Source: Actinostola sp. cb2023
Lineage: Eukaryota; Cnidaria; Anthozoa; Actiniaria; Actinostolidae
Length of the DNA: 64,000 bases
Assembly: GCA_033675265.1 (NCBI GenBank)
Contig: JAUJYZ010000972.1
Location: 171,001 to 235,000, forward strand
Reading direction: 5' to 3'
How positions within the stretch are numbered: the stretch's first letter is position 1; each line of letters opens with the position of its first letter. Shown here one piece after another: positions 43,855-54,200 of the stretch. The notes under the pieces were generated by a model. It saw nothing but the letters and a program-made list of their open reading frames with translations, was not told the DNA's origin and did no database searches. Made by a program: the position numbers and the translations under genes.

Positions 43855-44145
43855 ACGTACACGATGCGAGTCAACTCGACTATTGCTTGAGTCGAGTTGA
43901 CTCATCTGCTTAATATTAATGAGTATGCAAATGATATGCATATATATATATATGTGCATCATGTGTGTATGTTACCAACCCAGGATCACTCGACTCATGA
44001 AGCCCTTAGTCGGGTTGACTCGTCTGCTTAATATTCATAAGAATGTAAATTGAAAGCAAGCACTTACAGTGTCTGTGGTGTGTTGACATGGGAGCTGGGG
44101 GCCACGAAGCGAGTCGCCGTTGACTCGAGTCGACTCAACTCGTCA
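43855..44145. repeat. GAGTCGAGTTGACTC-type palindromic motif cluster
   Basis: GAGTCRRGTTGACTC or its variants occur at about 43865, 43890, 43985, 44010 and 44120, and the 43889-43935 stretch with TGACTCATCTGCTTAATATT recurs at about 44014. A (TA)n run lies at 43941-43953. No gene is seen. Confidence 0.45.
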
Positions 44146-44526
44146 AACCGGAAATCATCTCGTGTCTACTGAGTCACTTCGTGAATAATAATGACTATGG
44201 GACACAAACCGGAAACAAAATGATCTTGGTATTAAAAATCTGTTGTAAACAAAATACCAATGGCCTATGAATTGACTGCCGATGTACGTCATGTAAAGCT
44301 TGTGCTTTTTGAAAACTACGACGCTCCGATCATGATCGAGCCCTCGAGGCATTGCTTAATTGTCACTGGTATACTGAAGCGACTGCATGTGTGGATGTAG
44401 TGATCGCTTTAAAGTTTATTTGGAATTCCAATAAATTGTTTTAGTGACGAACTCTTCGAGTGATCGAGTGACAAGTCACCTTGTTTAAGACATTCGTGCT
44501 AAGATACGATTACTCTTTGGTCTAGT

Positions 44527-45251
44527 CATGCTCGAGGATCCAGCGGTTTTTGTCCGCGCTCCGAAGTCACCGGCCGAAACAACCCGCTGGATAAATTACC
44601 TGCTATTACGAGTTCTGTGGCGTGATACGAATCTTGATTTTGATTGGCCCTCTTTTTGAGGGTAAAAAAGAGGGCCAATCAAAACTCGACCATAATTTTC
44701 AAAGACAGCGTCCATGCATGTTGACAGATGTTTTAAAGAAATGCATTTGCGTGATGCGATCGATCACGTACTCTAGTTTTTCCCCGGGATCGATTTCCTA
44801 AAGCCAGAACAGTTCATGGACCTTCATGGTTCTCGAAGCGTTTAATTATCGTTAAAAAAAAGTGGAATGATATGTATTTGCACAGCTACCGACAGGATAT
44901 GGCAAAAGCTTGATATTTTTGCTTGTGATATCCGATCCTTAGCGCTGGTAAATGTGTTGTTTGAATTGGGAGGCCAGAAACGATTTGAAGCTACAAGTAC
45001 CGCCAACTGAAAGAATACGCACCACGAGTACGGAATACGGAGTTTTCAGCGTATATATCATTATGAACAATCTGGACTTCAGTTGTCACTTCATTTTTGA
45101 CATTTCTTTAGGGTCTGAAATGCGAGCTATACTAAATCCGTTTGAGAGCGTATCACGCCCCAGAACTCGTACTAGTAGGTAATTTATCCAGCGGGTTGTT
45201 TCGGCCGGTGACTTCGGAGCGCGGACAAAAACCGCTGGATCCTCGAGCATG
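44527..45251. mobile_element. Mutator-like foldback (725 bp) with 9-bp target duplication
   Basis: CATGCTCGAGGATCCAGCGG at 44527 pairs with its complement ending at 45251 over about 95 bp. TGGTCTAGT flanks it at 44518-44526 and 45252-45260. A smaller hairpin (TTGATTGGCCCTCTTTTT and complement, 44640-44690) lies inside. No protein recognised. Confidence 0.85.
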
Positions 45252-45368
45252 TGGTCTAGTATGAATTGAATTCGCGACCGCATTTAAGAAAAACTATATT
45301 TTCCTCCATAAGGTCACGTGACCATATGACGTCACAATTTTTAGATCCAAATTGTCTCAAATCTTGTA

Positions 45369-45515
45369 TAGAGTGCAAACCATATGTCCGTGAAATAGTA
45401 CTATTACTAAATAGTACTAAATAGTGTTATCTCCATTGTTTTCTATTGTTTCATCAGTGCTATTTAGTACTAATTAGTTAGTACTGTTTCACGGACATAT
45501 GGTTTGCACTCTATA
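45369..45515. mobile_element. TA-flanked hairpin MITE (about 147 bp)
   Basis: TATAGAGTGCAAACCATATG pairs with its complement at 45496-45515, continuing through TCCGTGAAA and ACTAAATAGTACTAA repeats in the loop. Confidence 0.75.
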
Positions 45516-45862
45516 ACCTTATGCCTAAATATGAGTGCCTAAGTAAATTAGAGCAGCGAGTTATTACAAGAAATGTGATTTTCCAAATTGTCTTTTTGAA
45601 CCAGGCCTTAAGTACCTTGAAGCAGTTTTAATTTTTCTCTGTCGTTCATTAGCTAGCCCACGTCGCTGTATTGTAGATTTCAAGACCTTTGTCGCCGACC
45701 AATAACAGTATAAATAATCCGACTTTCTTCTTTTCTCCCGTTTCTCGAAGATTGTCAACTAGTAAAGAGTGTGTGTAGTGTCCGCCAGGCAACTGGCGCC
45801 TTGAATAAACTGATGAAAATATATAACTATCGAAGCTTGATCAATTTTAAAAGGTGGTTCCC

Positions 45863-46517
45863 GCATAATGAATGACCGGTTTGCCGTATTTTTTAACTCG
45901 CTCGCTCCGCGTCAATATTGCTTGGATTTTATTGTGCTTAACACAAATACTAATTCAACCATTCTGCTTTTGGACGGTTTATTCAAAATTATCATTGTAA
46001 GCCGCGTTTGTGAATGCCAGCTGATTTTCAAACGACACTATTTTCACTAAAACTGCTGCCAAACGGTTTTCCCTCGTACGTTAAACTTCGTGAACGACCT
46101 TTTAAGGTCCCTGGTAATGTTCTGACGAGGTAAGAAGGAAATTGATCGAGCCGAAATCACCAGATAAAATTTTTGTTGTCAATATTTGGACCTATCGGTT
46201 CAGTTACGTGACTTCGGCTTGACCAATTTTCTTCTTACCTCGTCAGAACATCACTATGGACCTTAAAAGGTCGTTCACGAAGTTTGAAAAAAATCGTAAG
46301 AGGGAAAACCGTTTGGCAGCAGTTACGTTTTAGTGAAAATAGTGTCGTTTGAATATCAGCTGGCATTCACAAACGCGGCTTAAAATGATAATTTTGAATA
46401 AACCTTCCAAAAGCAGAATAGTTGAATTAGTATTTGTGTTAAGCATAATAAAATCCAAGCAATATTGACGCGAAGCGAGCGAGTTAAAAAATACGGCAAA
46501 CAGGTCATTCATTATGC
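45863..46517. mobile_element. Long foldback (655 bp), relative of the GPCR upstream sequence
   Basis: GCATAATGAATGACC at 45863 is mirrored at 46503-46517. Arms of nearly 300 bp pair with few mismatches around a loop of about 70 bp (46150-46220). Its arm and loop sequences are those present upstream of both GPCR genes. Confidence 0.8.
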
Positions 46518-46849
46518 TGGAACTTGAAATTAATTTGACGTACGTTGAACTCTATATATTGAATTTTAGTCTTAGGGGGAAGGGGTGCGCTTAATAGAAT
46601 ATTTACGGTATGCTTAAATACATTTTTTCAAAACTGTCTCAAAAATTGAACTATTATGCGGGAAAATGTAATTTTATGCCGGTGTCGGGGGGTATTCGCC
46701 CCCTATGGGATTCGCCTATATAGGTACCAAAGGGCAAGGGGGGGGGGCGAAATCTACTCAAAAATGTATTAGAAACAAGCTTGGGGGAAAGCTATGAATG
46801 AAAATTTACTTGCCTGTGAGTACAATATTATGTTATTCGTTATTTTGAA
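46518..46849. other. Start of the duplicated GPCR unit, copy B
   Basis: 46565-46685 (GCGCTTAATAGAA, AAATTGAACTATTATGC) matches 36880-37000 upstream of copy A. A G-run of about ten bases lies near 46738. No gene recognised. Confidence 0.4.
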
Positions 46850-47221
46850 CCTTTTCAACTCGCTCGCTCCGCGTCAATACTTAGTGGTTTTTATTGTGCT
46901 CAACACAAATACTAATTCAACTATTCTGCCTTTCGACGGTGTATTCAAAATTATCATTGTGAGCCGCGTTTTGAAAGCCAGCTGATATTCAAACGACACT
47001 ATTTTCACTTAAAATCTGCTGCCAAGCGTTATTTCCTCGTACGATTTTTTTAAACTTCGTGAACGACATTTTAATGTTCTGACGAGGAAAGAAGGAAATT
47101 ATTCGAACCGAACTTACGTAACAACCGACAGGTCCAAATGTTGACAACAAAAGTATATGAACTGGTGATTTCGGCTCGAACAATTTCCTTCATTACCTCA
47201 TCGGAACATTAATAGGGACCT
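46850..47221. mobile_element. Foldback-derived sequence upstream of GPCR copy B
   Basis: Starts with CAACTCGCTCGCTCCGCGTC, as in the foldback arm at 45895, and covers arm, inverted loop and the first bases of the other arm, breaking off at GGGACCTTAAA (47222). The GPCR ATG is 145 bp downstream, so proximal regulatory sequence is likely element-derived. Confidence 0.65.
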
Positions 47222-47365
47222 TAAACCATAAAGTTGTCATAAGTAGTTTGGCTACAATGGAAGAAGAGAAGCGGAATCCCTAGCTTCCTATCTCCGTTTT
47301 GAAAAGGCGTAACACTGCTGTAAATAGTCTTCTCCAACTCGTCAGTGAGAAACAGCTTCGTCGCG

Positions 47366-49102
47366 ATGTCGGAAAACTCAACGTCTGTACCATCACCAAG
47401 CCTCAACCAATGCAGGCGCCCAGGGTACGAAAGGCTGGTATCAGGTACAATAATTTTAATGCTGGGACTATTTCTAAACGGGTCCATCATCATCGTATTG
47501 GCTCGCAAATTTCGGCGCCTGTCAGTCGGTAATTTGTTGATCCTTCACTTGGCTGTTGGAGATTTCGTGCTTTTCATAACAGTAGTTCCTTACATTTTCC
47601 TTGCGGTGCTTGGGAGTCCGCTAATCTTCGATCCCTTCCTTTGCCAATGGTCTGCATTTTTCAATCGATGTTCCATTGCCTTATCCATGTATTTGATAAC
47701 TATCATGGCCATTACTCGTTGCTACGGCGTACTGAAGCCTTTTGACTATCGTGCAAACGTTTTCCCGTCCGTTGTCAATCGAATATGCCTTGGTGCTTGG
47801 TTTGTGTCCTTGATTCTCTCGTTGCCGCCCTTCTTTGGCTGGGGTAAATACGAGATGGTTGATGGACAGTGTTGGTGTTCTTTAGATTCCAGCAAATACC
47901 CATACAATTGGTTCACGTTTTTCTCCCTCGTATTTGCACTACCAATGTTGGTGAATACAATAGTTTTTACAAGCACAGCGAAGGTTTTGATTAGCCGTAA
48001 GAAGATCGGCCATCGTGAAAACAAGAGAAAACAGACAGTTGAAGCCAAGCTAGCATCTTCAGGCAAGTTGACATTCTCGAAGGCAGAAGGAAAAAACTCT
48101 GAAGTTCCTGAAGTCGGTGTACATGGTACGTACACAAAGAAAACAGATGTGGAAGACAATCAGATGACAGAAGAAAATGAAAATCCACGAGGTAAAAGAA
48201 GCGTTACGTTTATAGTGGATGTTGAAGTTCACGATGAAGTAAGATCAAGAGGTCATCGATCAAACAATCACAAGAATACCCGTCCCGAACAACCAGGCAA
48301 CCAAGACGAGAAAACCACGATTGAAGACGTAGTTCATATACAGTATGTCGATGAATGTCAGGGAGTCGAAAAAGACAACGATAACGAAATCGAAAAAACT
48401 GGAAAAACAGATGTGGAAGACAATCAGGTGACAGAAGAAAATGAAAATCCACGAGGTAAAAGAAGCGTTACGTTTAAAGTGGATGTTGAAGTTCACAGTA
48501 AAGTAGGATCAAGAGGTCTGGATACTCGATCAAACAATCACAAGAATACCCGTCCCAAACAACCAGGCAACCAAGACCAGAAAACCAACATAAAAGACGT
48601 AGTTCATATACAATATGCCGATGAAAGTCAGGGAGTCGAAACAGAGAACGATAACGAAAAAATTGGAAAAAGCGATCATGGCTCAGTAGAAGCTGATGAA
48701 CACACTCCAACTAAATTGCCATCAATACCTAGCACATCCAATGAAGGAAATGAACACACGAAGTCAAGACAGAATCAGCGCCATTCGAAAGGAAAGTTGT
48801 TATTTAAAGTATCAGCCAAGAAGGAGTACAGATCAACACTTATTATTATAATAATTTTTATTTCGTTCGTTTTGTGTTATGGTCCAGCTTTCGTTGTTAA
48901 GAGTTGGATTGCTCTAAATCCCGAATCGGTTCATCCGAAAGCTTCATTAACTATTCGTTTTCTTGCCATAATGAATTCCGTTCTCAATCCATTCTTGTAT
49001 GGGTTCATAAACAAGGAAATACGATCTAACGTATTGGGTTTGTGGAAGGGGTTATTTAAAAGAATGTTGTGTAGAGCCCAAGCTGAAGTTGTTCAGCCTT
49101 AA
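47366..49102 (+). CDS. Class A (rhodopsin-like) orphan GPCR, intronless, with a repeat-bearing third loop
   Basis: 578 codons from ATG 47366; an in-frame GTG 21 bp upstream is not a likely start. Extracellular N-terminus with a NST glycosylation site (4-6). TM1 about 25-47, TM2 52-80, TM3 93-117, TM4 140-162, TM5 182-207, TM6 489-511, TM7 526-548. Landmarks: GN in TM1 (LFLNGS), LHLAVGD in TM2, Cys93 and Cys169/171 for the extracellular disulfide, FGWG in ECL2, NPFLY in TM7. The DRY motif is TRC (117-119) and the TM6 CWxP is CYGP. There is no retinal lysine in TM7, so it is not an opsin. The 280-residue third intracellular loop contains two 88-90-residue tandem repeats (about 259-346 and 347-436). 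Overall it resembles the melatonin/opsin-like orphan receptors of cnidarians. Ligand unknown. Confidence 0.9.
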   Translation: MSENSTSVPSPSLNQCRRPGYERLVSGTIILMLGLFLNGSIIIVLARKFRRLSVGNLLILHLAVGDFVLFITVVPYIFLAVLGSPLIFDPFLCQWSAFFNRCSIALSMYLITIMAITRCYGVLKPFDYRANVFPSVVNRICLGAWFVSLILSLPPFFGWGKYEMVDGQCWCSLDSSKYPYNWFTFFSLVFALPMLVNTIVFTSTAKVLISRKKIGHRENKRKQTVEAKLASSGKLTFSKAEGKNSEVPEVGVHGTYTKKTDVEDNQMTEENENPRGKRSVTFIVDVEVHDEVRSRGHRSNNHKNTRPEQPGNQDEKTTIEDVVHIQYVDECQGVEKDNDNEIEKTGKTDVEDNQVTEENENPRGKRSVTFKVDVEVHSKVGSRGLDTRSNNHKNTRPKQPGNQDQKTNIKDVVHIQYADESQGVETENDNEKIGKSDHGSVEADEHTPTKLPSIPSTSNEGNEHTKSRQNQRHSKGKLLFKVSAKKEYRSTLIIIIIFISFVLCYGPAFVVKSWIALNPESVHPKASLTIRFLAIMNSVLNPFLYGFINKEIRSNVLGLWKGLFKRMLCRAQAEVVQP

Positions 49103-49605
49103 CTCCATATTAGAAATATATACTTCCACAACGGGGTATTCTCTACCGTGAGTAGAGAAATCTGTCAAAATGGCCGAACAATTTTCTAAATTTACGAGCG
49201 AAGATTTCCTTTTCTTCTTGATAGATTCTCAATAAAAGTAGATCTGAATAAACTGCTAACTGAGTACATATAAAACTAAAATGTTTTGTGGCAATGAAAA
49301 CTGCTTTTTAGATGGTTTTTGGGACGAAAAAACTGAAATTTGTTGACTGATATTTTTACAAAGAAATAACAAACAAATGTATTGAAACTCTCCAGTCACG
49401 CGAAACAAATATCATTCTGATGATTAAACAAAGTAGGATGTGTACCAAGTTAAGAGAAAAAGAACCAGATATGTCTAGAACTGCCTGGTAATAGTAAAAC
49501 TGTGAATATTCACGTTGAACTGAAGTCATCAGTTCAGTAGGCGAAAACCGAATTCCATCGGCCTCGAATGCCGTTCGTATTGTTCTGTGTGGTCCTCCAA
49601 TTGTT

Positions 49606-49804
49606 TGGAGTTGGTTTGCTCTAAATCCCGAATCTGTTCCTCCGAAAGCATTTTTTAATTATTCTTGTCGGAATGAATTCCATTCTCAATCCATTCTTGT
49701 ATGCGTTCATAAGCAAGGAAATACGATCTAACGTATTGGGTTTGTGGAAGGAGTTATTTAAAAGAATGTTGTGTAGAGCCCAAGCTGAAGTTGTTCAGCC
49801 TTAA
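49606..49804 (+). pseudogene. Truncated 3' GPCR copy B'
   Basis: Corresponds to copy A' (40548-40748) with the same upstream 450 bp (from CTACCGTGAGTAGAG at about 49142) and a further deletion of several bases in TM7 (ATTATTCTTGTCGG). It lacks TM1-TM6. It sits about 500 bp after the intact gene and was present before the larger duplication. Confidence 0.85.
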
Positions 49805-49898
49805 CTCCATATATTAGAAATATCTACTTCCACAATATATGTCATTTTGTTAACCGTAAAACGTAGATAAGCTTATATTTAATATTAAATTATATTTA

Positions 49899-51384
49899 GA
49901 ATCCCATAGCTCATATGAAACTCGCGCGCTGATTGGCTGAGAAGCAAACCGGATGAGAGGGAATTCAGCGTGGAATTCAACACTTGAAAAGCTGAATTCA
50001 ACGATATATATAGGGATCCCGCGCTGAATTTTGTATTCAAGTTCGATTTTCGTCTTTGTTTCTCACCAAGAGAACAAATAAACATTGAGATTGCATACAA
50101 AAGGAACAAACAAAAACATTTACAGACAGAAATAATGAATTTTTGTTTTGAAAATGAGAATAAAATCAAGACATTTGAAAAGCTGAATTCAATGAAAAAA
50201 CAGGAAGCCCGCACTTTTGATGTTGTTGGCTTTTCGCAAAACAACACTGACATTGAAAACAAAACAATCGTAATACGTATACCTTGCAAGCTTAAATTAA
50301 TACTCTTCTGAATGAATGATACTCCAGATCGATGCACTAATTATTGAAATTTCTCAGCGAGATAAGAATATATTTATTTACAAAACTTTCACCTAAGTTT
50401 GAGAAAGAGACCACGAAGTACAAGTCATAATGGCAGTCACTGCCGTAAGCTTAAATCAAACCGGCTCCAGCAACAACTACAATCTAATAGAAGCCAATAG
50501 ATTAACAACAACAATAGACGAATTTAATACAGAATTTACACCTGTACCTGTAATATGGCCAAAATCATACAAAACTGCAAATTATCCAGTTGGCTTTGCT
50601 TGTCGCTCGGCTGCCGGCTTTGACTTGTTCAGTTTGTGTAGTTGTGCAATGTACTGGATGTACTTCACAATTACTGAATCAGAGCGATCACCTCTGGCTC
50701 TGTTTATCGATAAATATGTCTTTGTCTGAAATCTTTTGCCTGAGAATCATTAGCATTCAAGGAACGTAGTCAAATCCATCAATGTCGACGTCCTGTGAAA
50801 AGTTGAAGTTCATGCAGCTTCTCATGCAAGCGGCAGCTCTCTGATCGGATTGAAAGACAACAAGAACTGAACGTCAGTTGAGAAAATTTGAACCGCTTTA
50901 TTAAAGTTTTATGAGGATAGAATAAGTCCGTAGTTTTATATCTTTCCGATTCTTTGTTAAACAGAAAATTATCAGAAAAGTATAAAAACTTAAGCTTACT
51001 TACAAGCTAGTTTGTCAAGACTGATTCAATGATTGTGAAAACTCAGTTGAGAACTTCTCTCCCGTGTAGTCAGCTTGTCATCGCTTTTAGTCTTTCTGGT
51101 GTAAGTTTTCGTTAACTATGAACTGGTTATCCATATCTAGATCTATGGCTGTGTTACTGTTGTAGATTATCCGTAAATTAATGTAGACTTTAAAACGACT
51201 GAAGAAAACAACTTTTGTCCTTCAAATCAACTGATTTTAGTATTCAATTTTGCTTAATTCCTATTGGCTAGCGTAGCGAAAGACTGAACACTGCACTGGC
51301 TTTCTTTGCGACGCGCGATAAATAGCGACTCAAAATTGTCTAAAAACTATATTTTTGTAAAACAAAGAGAACGCTATGGGATTC
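49899..51384. mobile_element. GAATCCCATAGC element, copy 2 (1486 bp)
   Basis: GAATCCCATAGC at 49899 and GCTATGGGATTC ending at 51384. The adjoining palindrome runs on to about 51530. The DNA left (AATATTAAATTATA) is repeated to the right at 51532-51546, suggesting a target duplication of about 13 bp around element plus palindrome. The matching flank of GPCR copy A lacks the whole block. No protein recognised. Confidence 0.6.
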
Positions 51385-51530
51385 AAGGAAAATTCATTGA
51401 ATGACTCGTGAATTCCACGTTGAATTCACTCGAAAAGGCGATATCGCACTCGTCGCTTCGCGACTTGTGCGATATCGCCTTTTCTCGTGAATTCAACGTG
51501 GAATTCCCTCGTCATCCAATGAATTTACCT
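51385..51530. mobile_element. Palindromic hairpin, second copy
   Basis: Same structure as 35835-35982: AAAAGGCGATATCGCACTCG and complement around GCTTCGC, flanked by GAATTC-bearing arms. Confidence 0.7.
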
Positions 51531-51781
51531 ATAATATTAAATTATAGTTTTAATACTCGGTATCAAGTGTTTCTTGATTATCGTCAATTTACACAATGTT
51601 TCCATAGCTTTCTCATTTGTTGTTAATCCGTTAATGCATTGGTTGATTGCTTTACATCCGTCTGTTTTTCTGTTCTGAAACTCGGTCGAAGACAAAAAAC
51701 TCCGGTGATCCATAAAGTGTTTTTAAAATTCGTTTGAAATATGTTCTAGATAGAATGCTGTGACTAGAGAATACAAAACTT

Positions 51782-52673
51782 TAGCCTGCGTAGCCCGGCG
51801 CTGGGAAGAAAAGGAGGGGGAAAGAGAGGGGGAGGGGAGGGGAAAGGGGGACTGGGGAGGAGGGGGAAGGACGGGGAGGGGGGATTGGGGAGGAGAGGAG
51901 GTAGGGAGCGCCTGCCGCCATCCTATTGTTTGATCGTATTTCTACGTGCTCTCAGAGAACGTAGAATTCCCATTGGTTGAGAAGGAGAAGGTGTCGAGTG
52001 ACGACGAGCAGTACTTAACAGACGTTGTAAATTTAGCTCTGGTACTATTGTAACAACAACAACATGACCACAAAGGATTTATTAATTTATCGTAATAGTA
52101 GCGTCGTTACGTCTAACGGCTTCTTCTCTCTCCGGCTCGTGGAACAGTATTGATACTGGTTTATAGATGATATACTTTCTGGAAAGTATTCGATTGTATG
52201 CCTCTGCCGAATGTACCACGGACAAAAAGTGGTAATTGACGAAGCTACGGTTTACAAAGCACACGAGACTCAGTGCGCTGTTCAGAGACTTCAAAGACAG
52301 TCATCCCGATATCACTAAGGCCTTCGGCTAGTACAAGTTCCTTCTGTAGGAAGGTTTAAATATATTTGTGTAAGATTGATGCTTTGTTTATTTTCGTCTC
52401 GTCTCGAAGACGTTACATTGTAGCTTACTATTCGAGGTTATTCGATTTCAACTGATAACATAGCCATTTGAATTATTTGACAGCAAACGGAAGTTTGCCA
52501 GATTGGATGATTTTTGACAAGCACCATTGACATTTGACGAGAGGCGGATAACGCGCAAACAATAGGATGGCGGCAGGCGCTCCCTCTCTCCTCTTCTCCC
52601 CAGTCCCCTCCTCCTCCTTCCCCTCCCCCTCTCTTCCCCTCCTTTTTTCCTTTGCGCCGGGCTACGCAGGCTA
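51782..52673. mobile_element. TAGCCTG foldback (892 bp) with G-rich/C-rich arms, 9-bp target duplication
   Basis: TAGCCTGCGTAGCCCGGCGC at 51782 pairs with GCGCCGGGCTACGCAGGCTA ending at 52673. ACAAAACTT flanks at 51773-51781 and 52674-52682. The left arm has G-runs over 51810-51905 and the right arm the matching C-runs. It shares its TAGCCTG start and 9-bp duplication with the 29.0-kb element, so both belong to one Mutator-like family. The interior frames (minus strand 52082-52294) show no domain. Confidence 0.85.
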
Positions 52674-52754
52674 ACAAAACTTAGTCTGCGTAGCTTGGCG
52701 GTCTGGAAGGGGATATAAAACTGGACTACTTAGCTCAGTTGTGGAAAGTCTATG

Positions 52755-53062
52755 TGACTTTAGTATATATAGCAAATTGCATAATCGTTGTCGGGTTGAA
52801 AATCATGAAAGCTATGACCAAAAGGAATTCTGGGAAATTAAAACTCTCCAATAACACCGTCAAATCATCGACCTTTTTATGCAGACTTGTAGGATCTTAG
52901 TTAAACAGCTCATATATACCTTCAAAACTACGAGAACATTGAATATATCTGCATGTAATGTGGCTCATGAACTGATTTCCCATCCATCCTTGCGGTCTCA
53001 GCTTCTATGATTTATGATTTTCAACCCGACAACGATTATGGAATTAGCTATATATACCTGCA
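52755..53062. mobile_element. Foldback element
   Basis: TAGTATATATAGCAAATTGC, CATAATCGTTGTCGGGTTGAA and AATCATGAAAGCT are mirrored at 52995-53060 (AGCTTCTATGATT, TTCAACCCGACAACGATTAT, TAGCTATATATACC). Confidence 0.6.
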
Positions 53063-53150
53063 TGTTCATTTCGTTGACATGAAAGCGTATCTTCCGACAC
53101 GTTTGCTTTGTTGCTACTGATTTCATACCGATTTTTTTTATGGACCGAAT

Positions 53151-53512
53151 GAGGGTTTATGATGTAATTTCAAAACTCATAGGACAAAAAAAATGATTAT
53201 CATAACTGGAAAGAACTCGTTGAAATTAGTAAAAATGTCAAGTTTGGAAAAGATTGCTTCACAAATTGCGAAGATATGAATTTTCAAAAATCTAAATTTT
53301 GTATAAAAACCTTTGTTGGAGGCAAGAGTTGCCTCCAAGCGTAAATTTCCAAAGGTTTTCATATAAAATTTCGATTTTTGAAAATTCACATCTTCGCAAT
53401 TTGTGAAGCAATCTTTTCCAAACTTGACATTTTTACTAATTTCAACGAGCTCTTTCCAGCTATGATAATCATATTTTGTCCTATGAGTTTTGAAATTACG
53501 TGATAAACCCTC
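53151..53512. mobile_element. GAGGGTTTAT foldback, intact (362 bp)
   Basis: GAGGGTTTATGATGTAATTT pairs with AAATTACGTGATAAACCCTC. The arms run almost to a central GGAGGCAAGAGTTGCCTCC. It serves as the intact reference for the element split at 31128-36131. Confidence 0.8.
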
Positions 53513-53699
53513 TATCACCAGAATTCACCGCGCTGTGACTGTTGCAACACATCGAAGTCACGTCTCGGTTTTTTTTCACAAAAAGCCGCGGTCTCAGAGT
53601 CTCGAATTTTGAAAACAAAGAAATTCGAATCAGAGCGCGCGCATCTGCGTAATTCAGTATACTGATAGCAAATATTTTTTTGAGCAAAATAGATAGAGG

Positions 53700-53836
53700 T
53701 TATTACACGGGTAGTTGGGTAATACGGCTGGATATGTTTACGAGTCATGCCGTACTTTGACGAGCCGTAGGCGAGTCAAAATACAAATAGACGAGTAAAA
53801 ATGTCCAACCGTATTACCCAACTACCCGAGTAATAA
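53700..53836. mobile_element. Short foldback (137 bp)
   Basis: TTATTACACGGGTAGTTGGG and TAATACGGCTGGA on the left pair with the right end CCCAACTACCCGAGTAATAA. The loop contains GACGAGCCGTAGGCGAGTC. Confidence 0.65.
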
Positions 53837-54200
53837 GTTGTTTATTGCACAACAACAAAATTAATGAAAATACCGTATTTATCTGTACTGATATAAATGA
53901 GCGAGCGCGCGCCCAAAACCGTATTTTCTAAAACGTGTAATACGCTGTCATATTTGTACTCGTAATTGTACTGTAAGATTACGAGTTGTGCAATAACGTG
54001 ATTTATCAATGTGAATGGTGAATAAAATAAATTGAACATTTCAAAACCTGACGGTACAATTTCAAATAATGAACAAATAAAGCGTATTGCTTATATTTAC
54101 AGATCCAAAAGGTCGGTGCAATAATAAATTCTTAAAACGATTACGATACACTTTAGTGTTCGTTTTCCAGACATGTTTCAACGTACTAACGTCATATTCA
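53837..54200. other. Spacer before the satellite array
   Basis: AT-rich sequence with a GAGCGAGCGCGCGC patch at 53899. No gene or element end could be supported. Confidence 0.3.

Noticed and set aside
47366..49102. Opsin identity for the GPCR
   Set aside because: FGWG and the general layout resemble opsins, but the TM7 lysine for retinal is isoleucine, so it is left as an orphan class A receptor.
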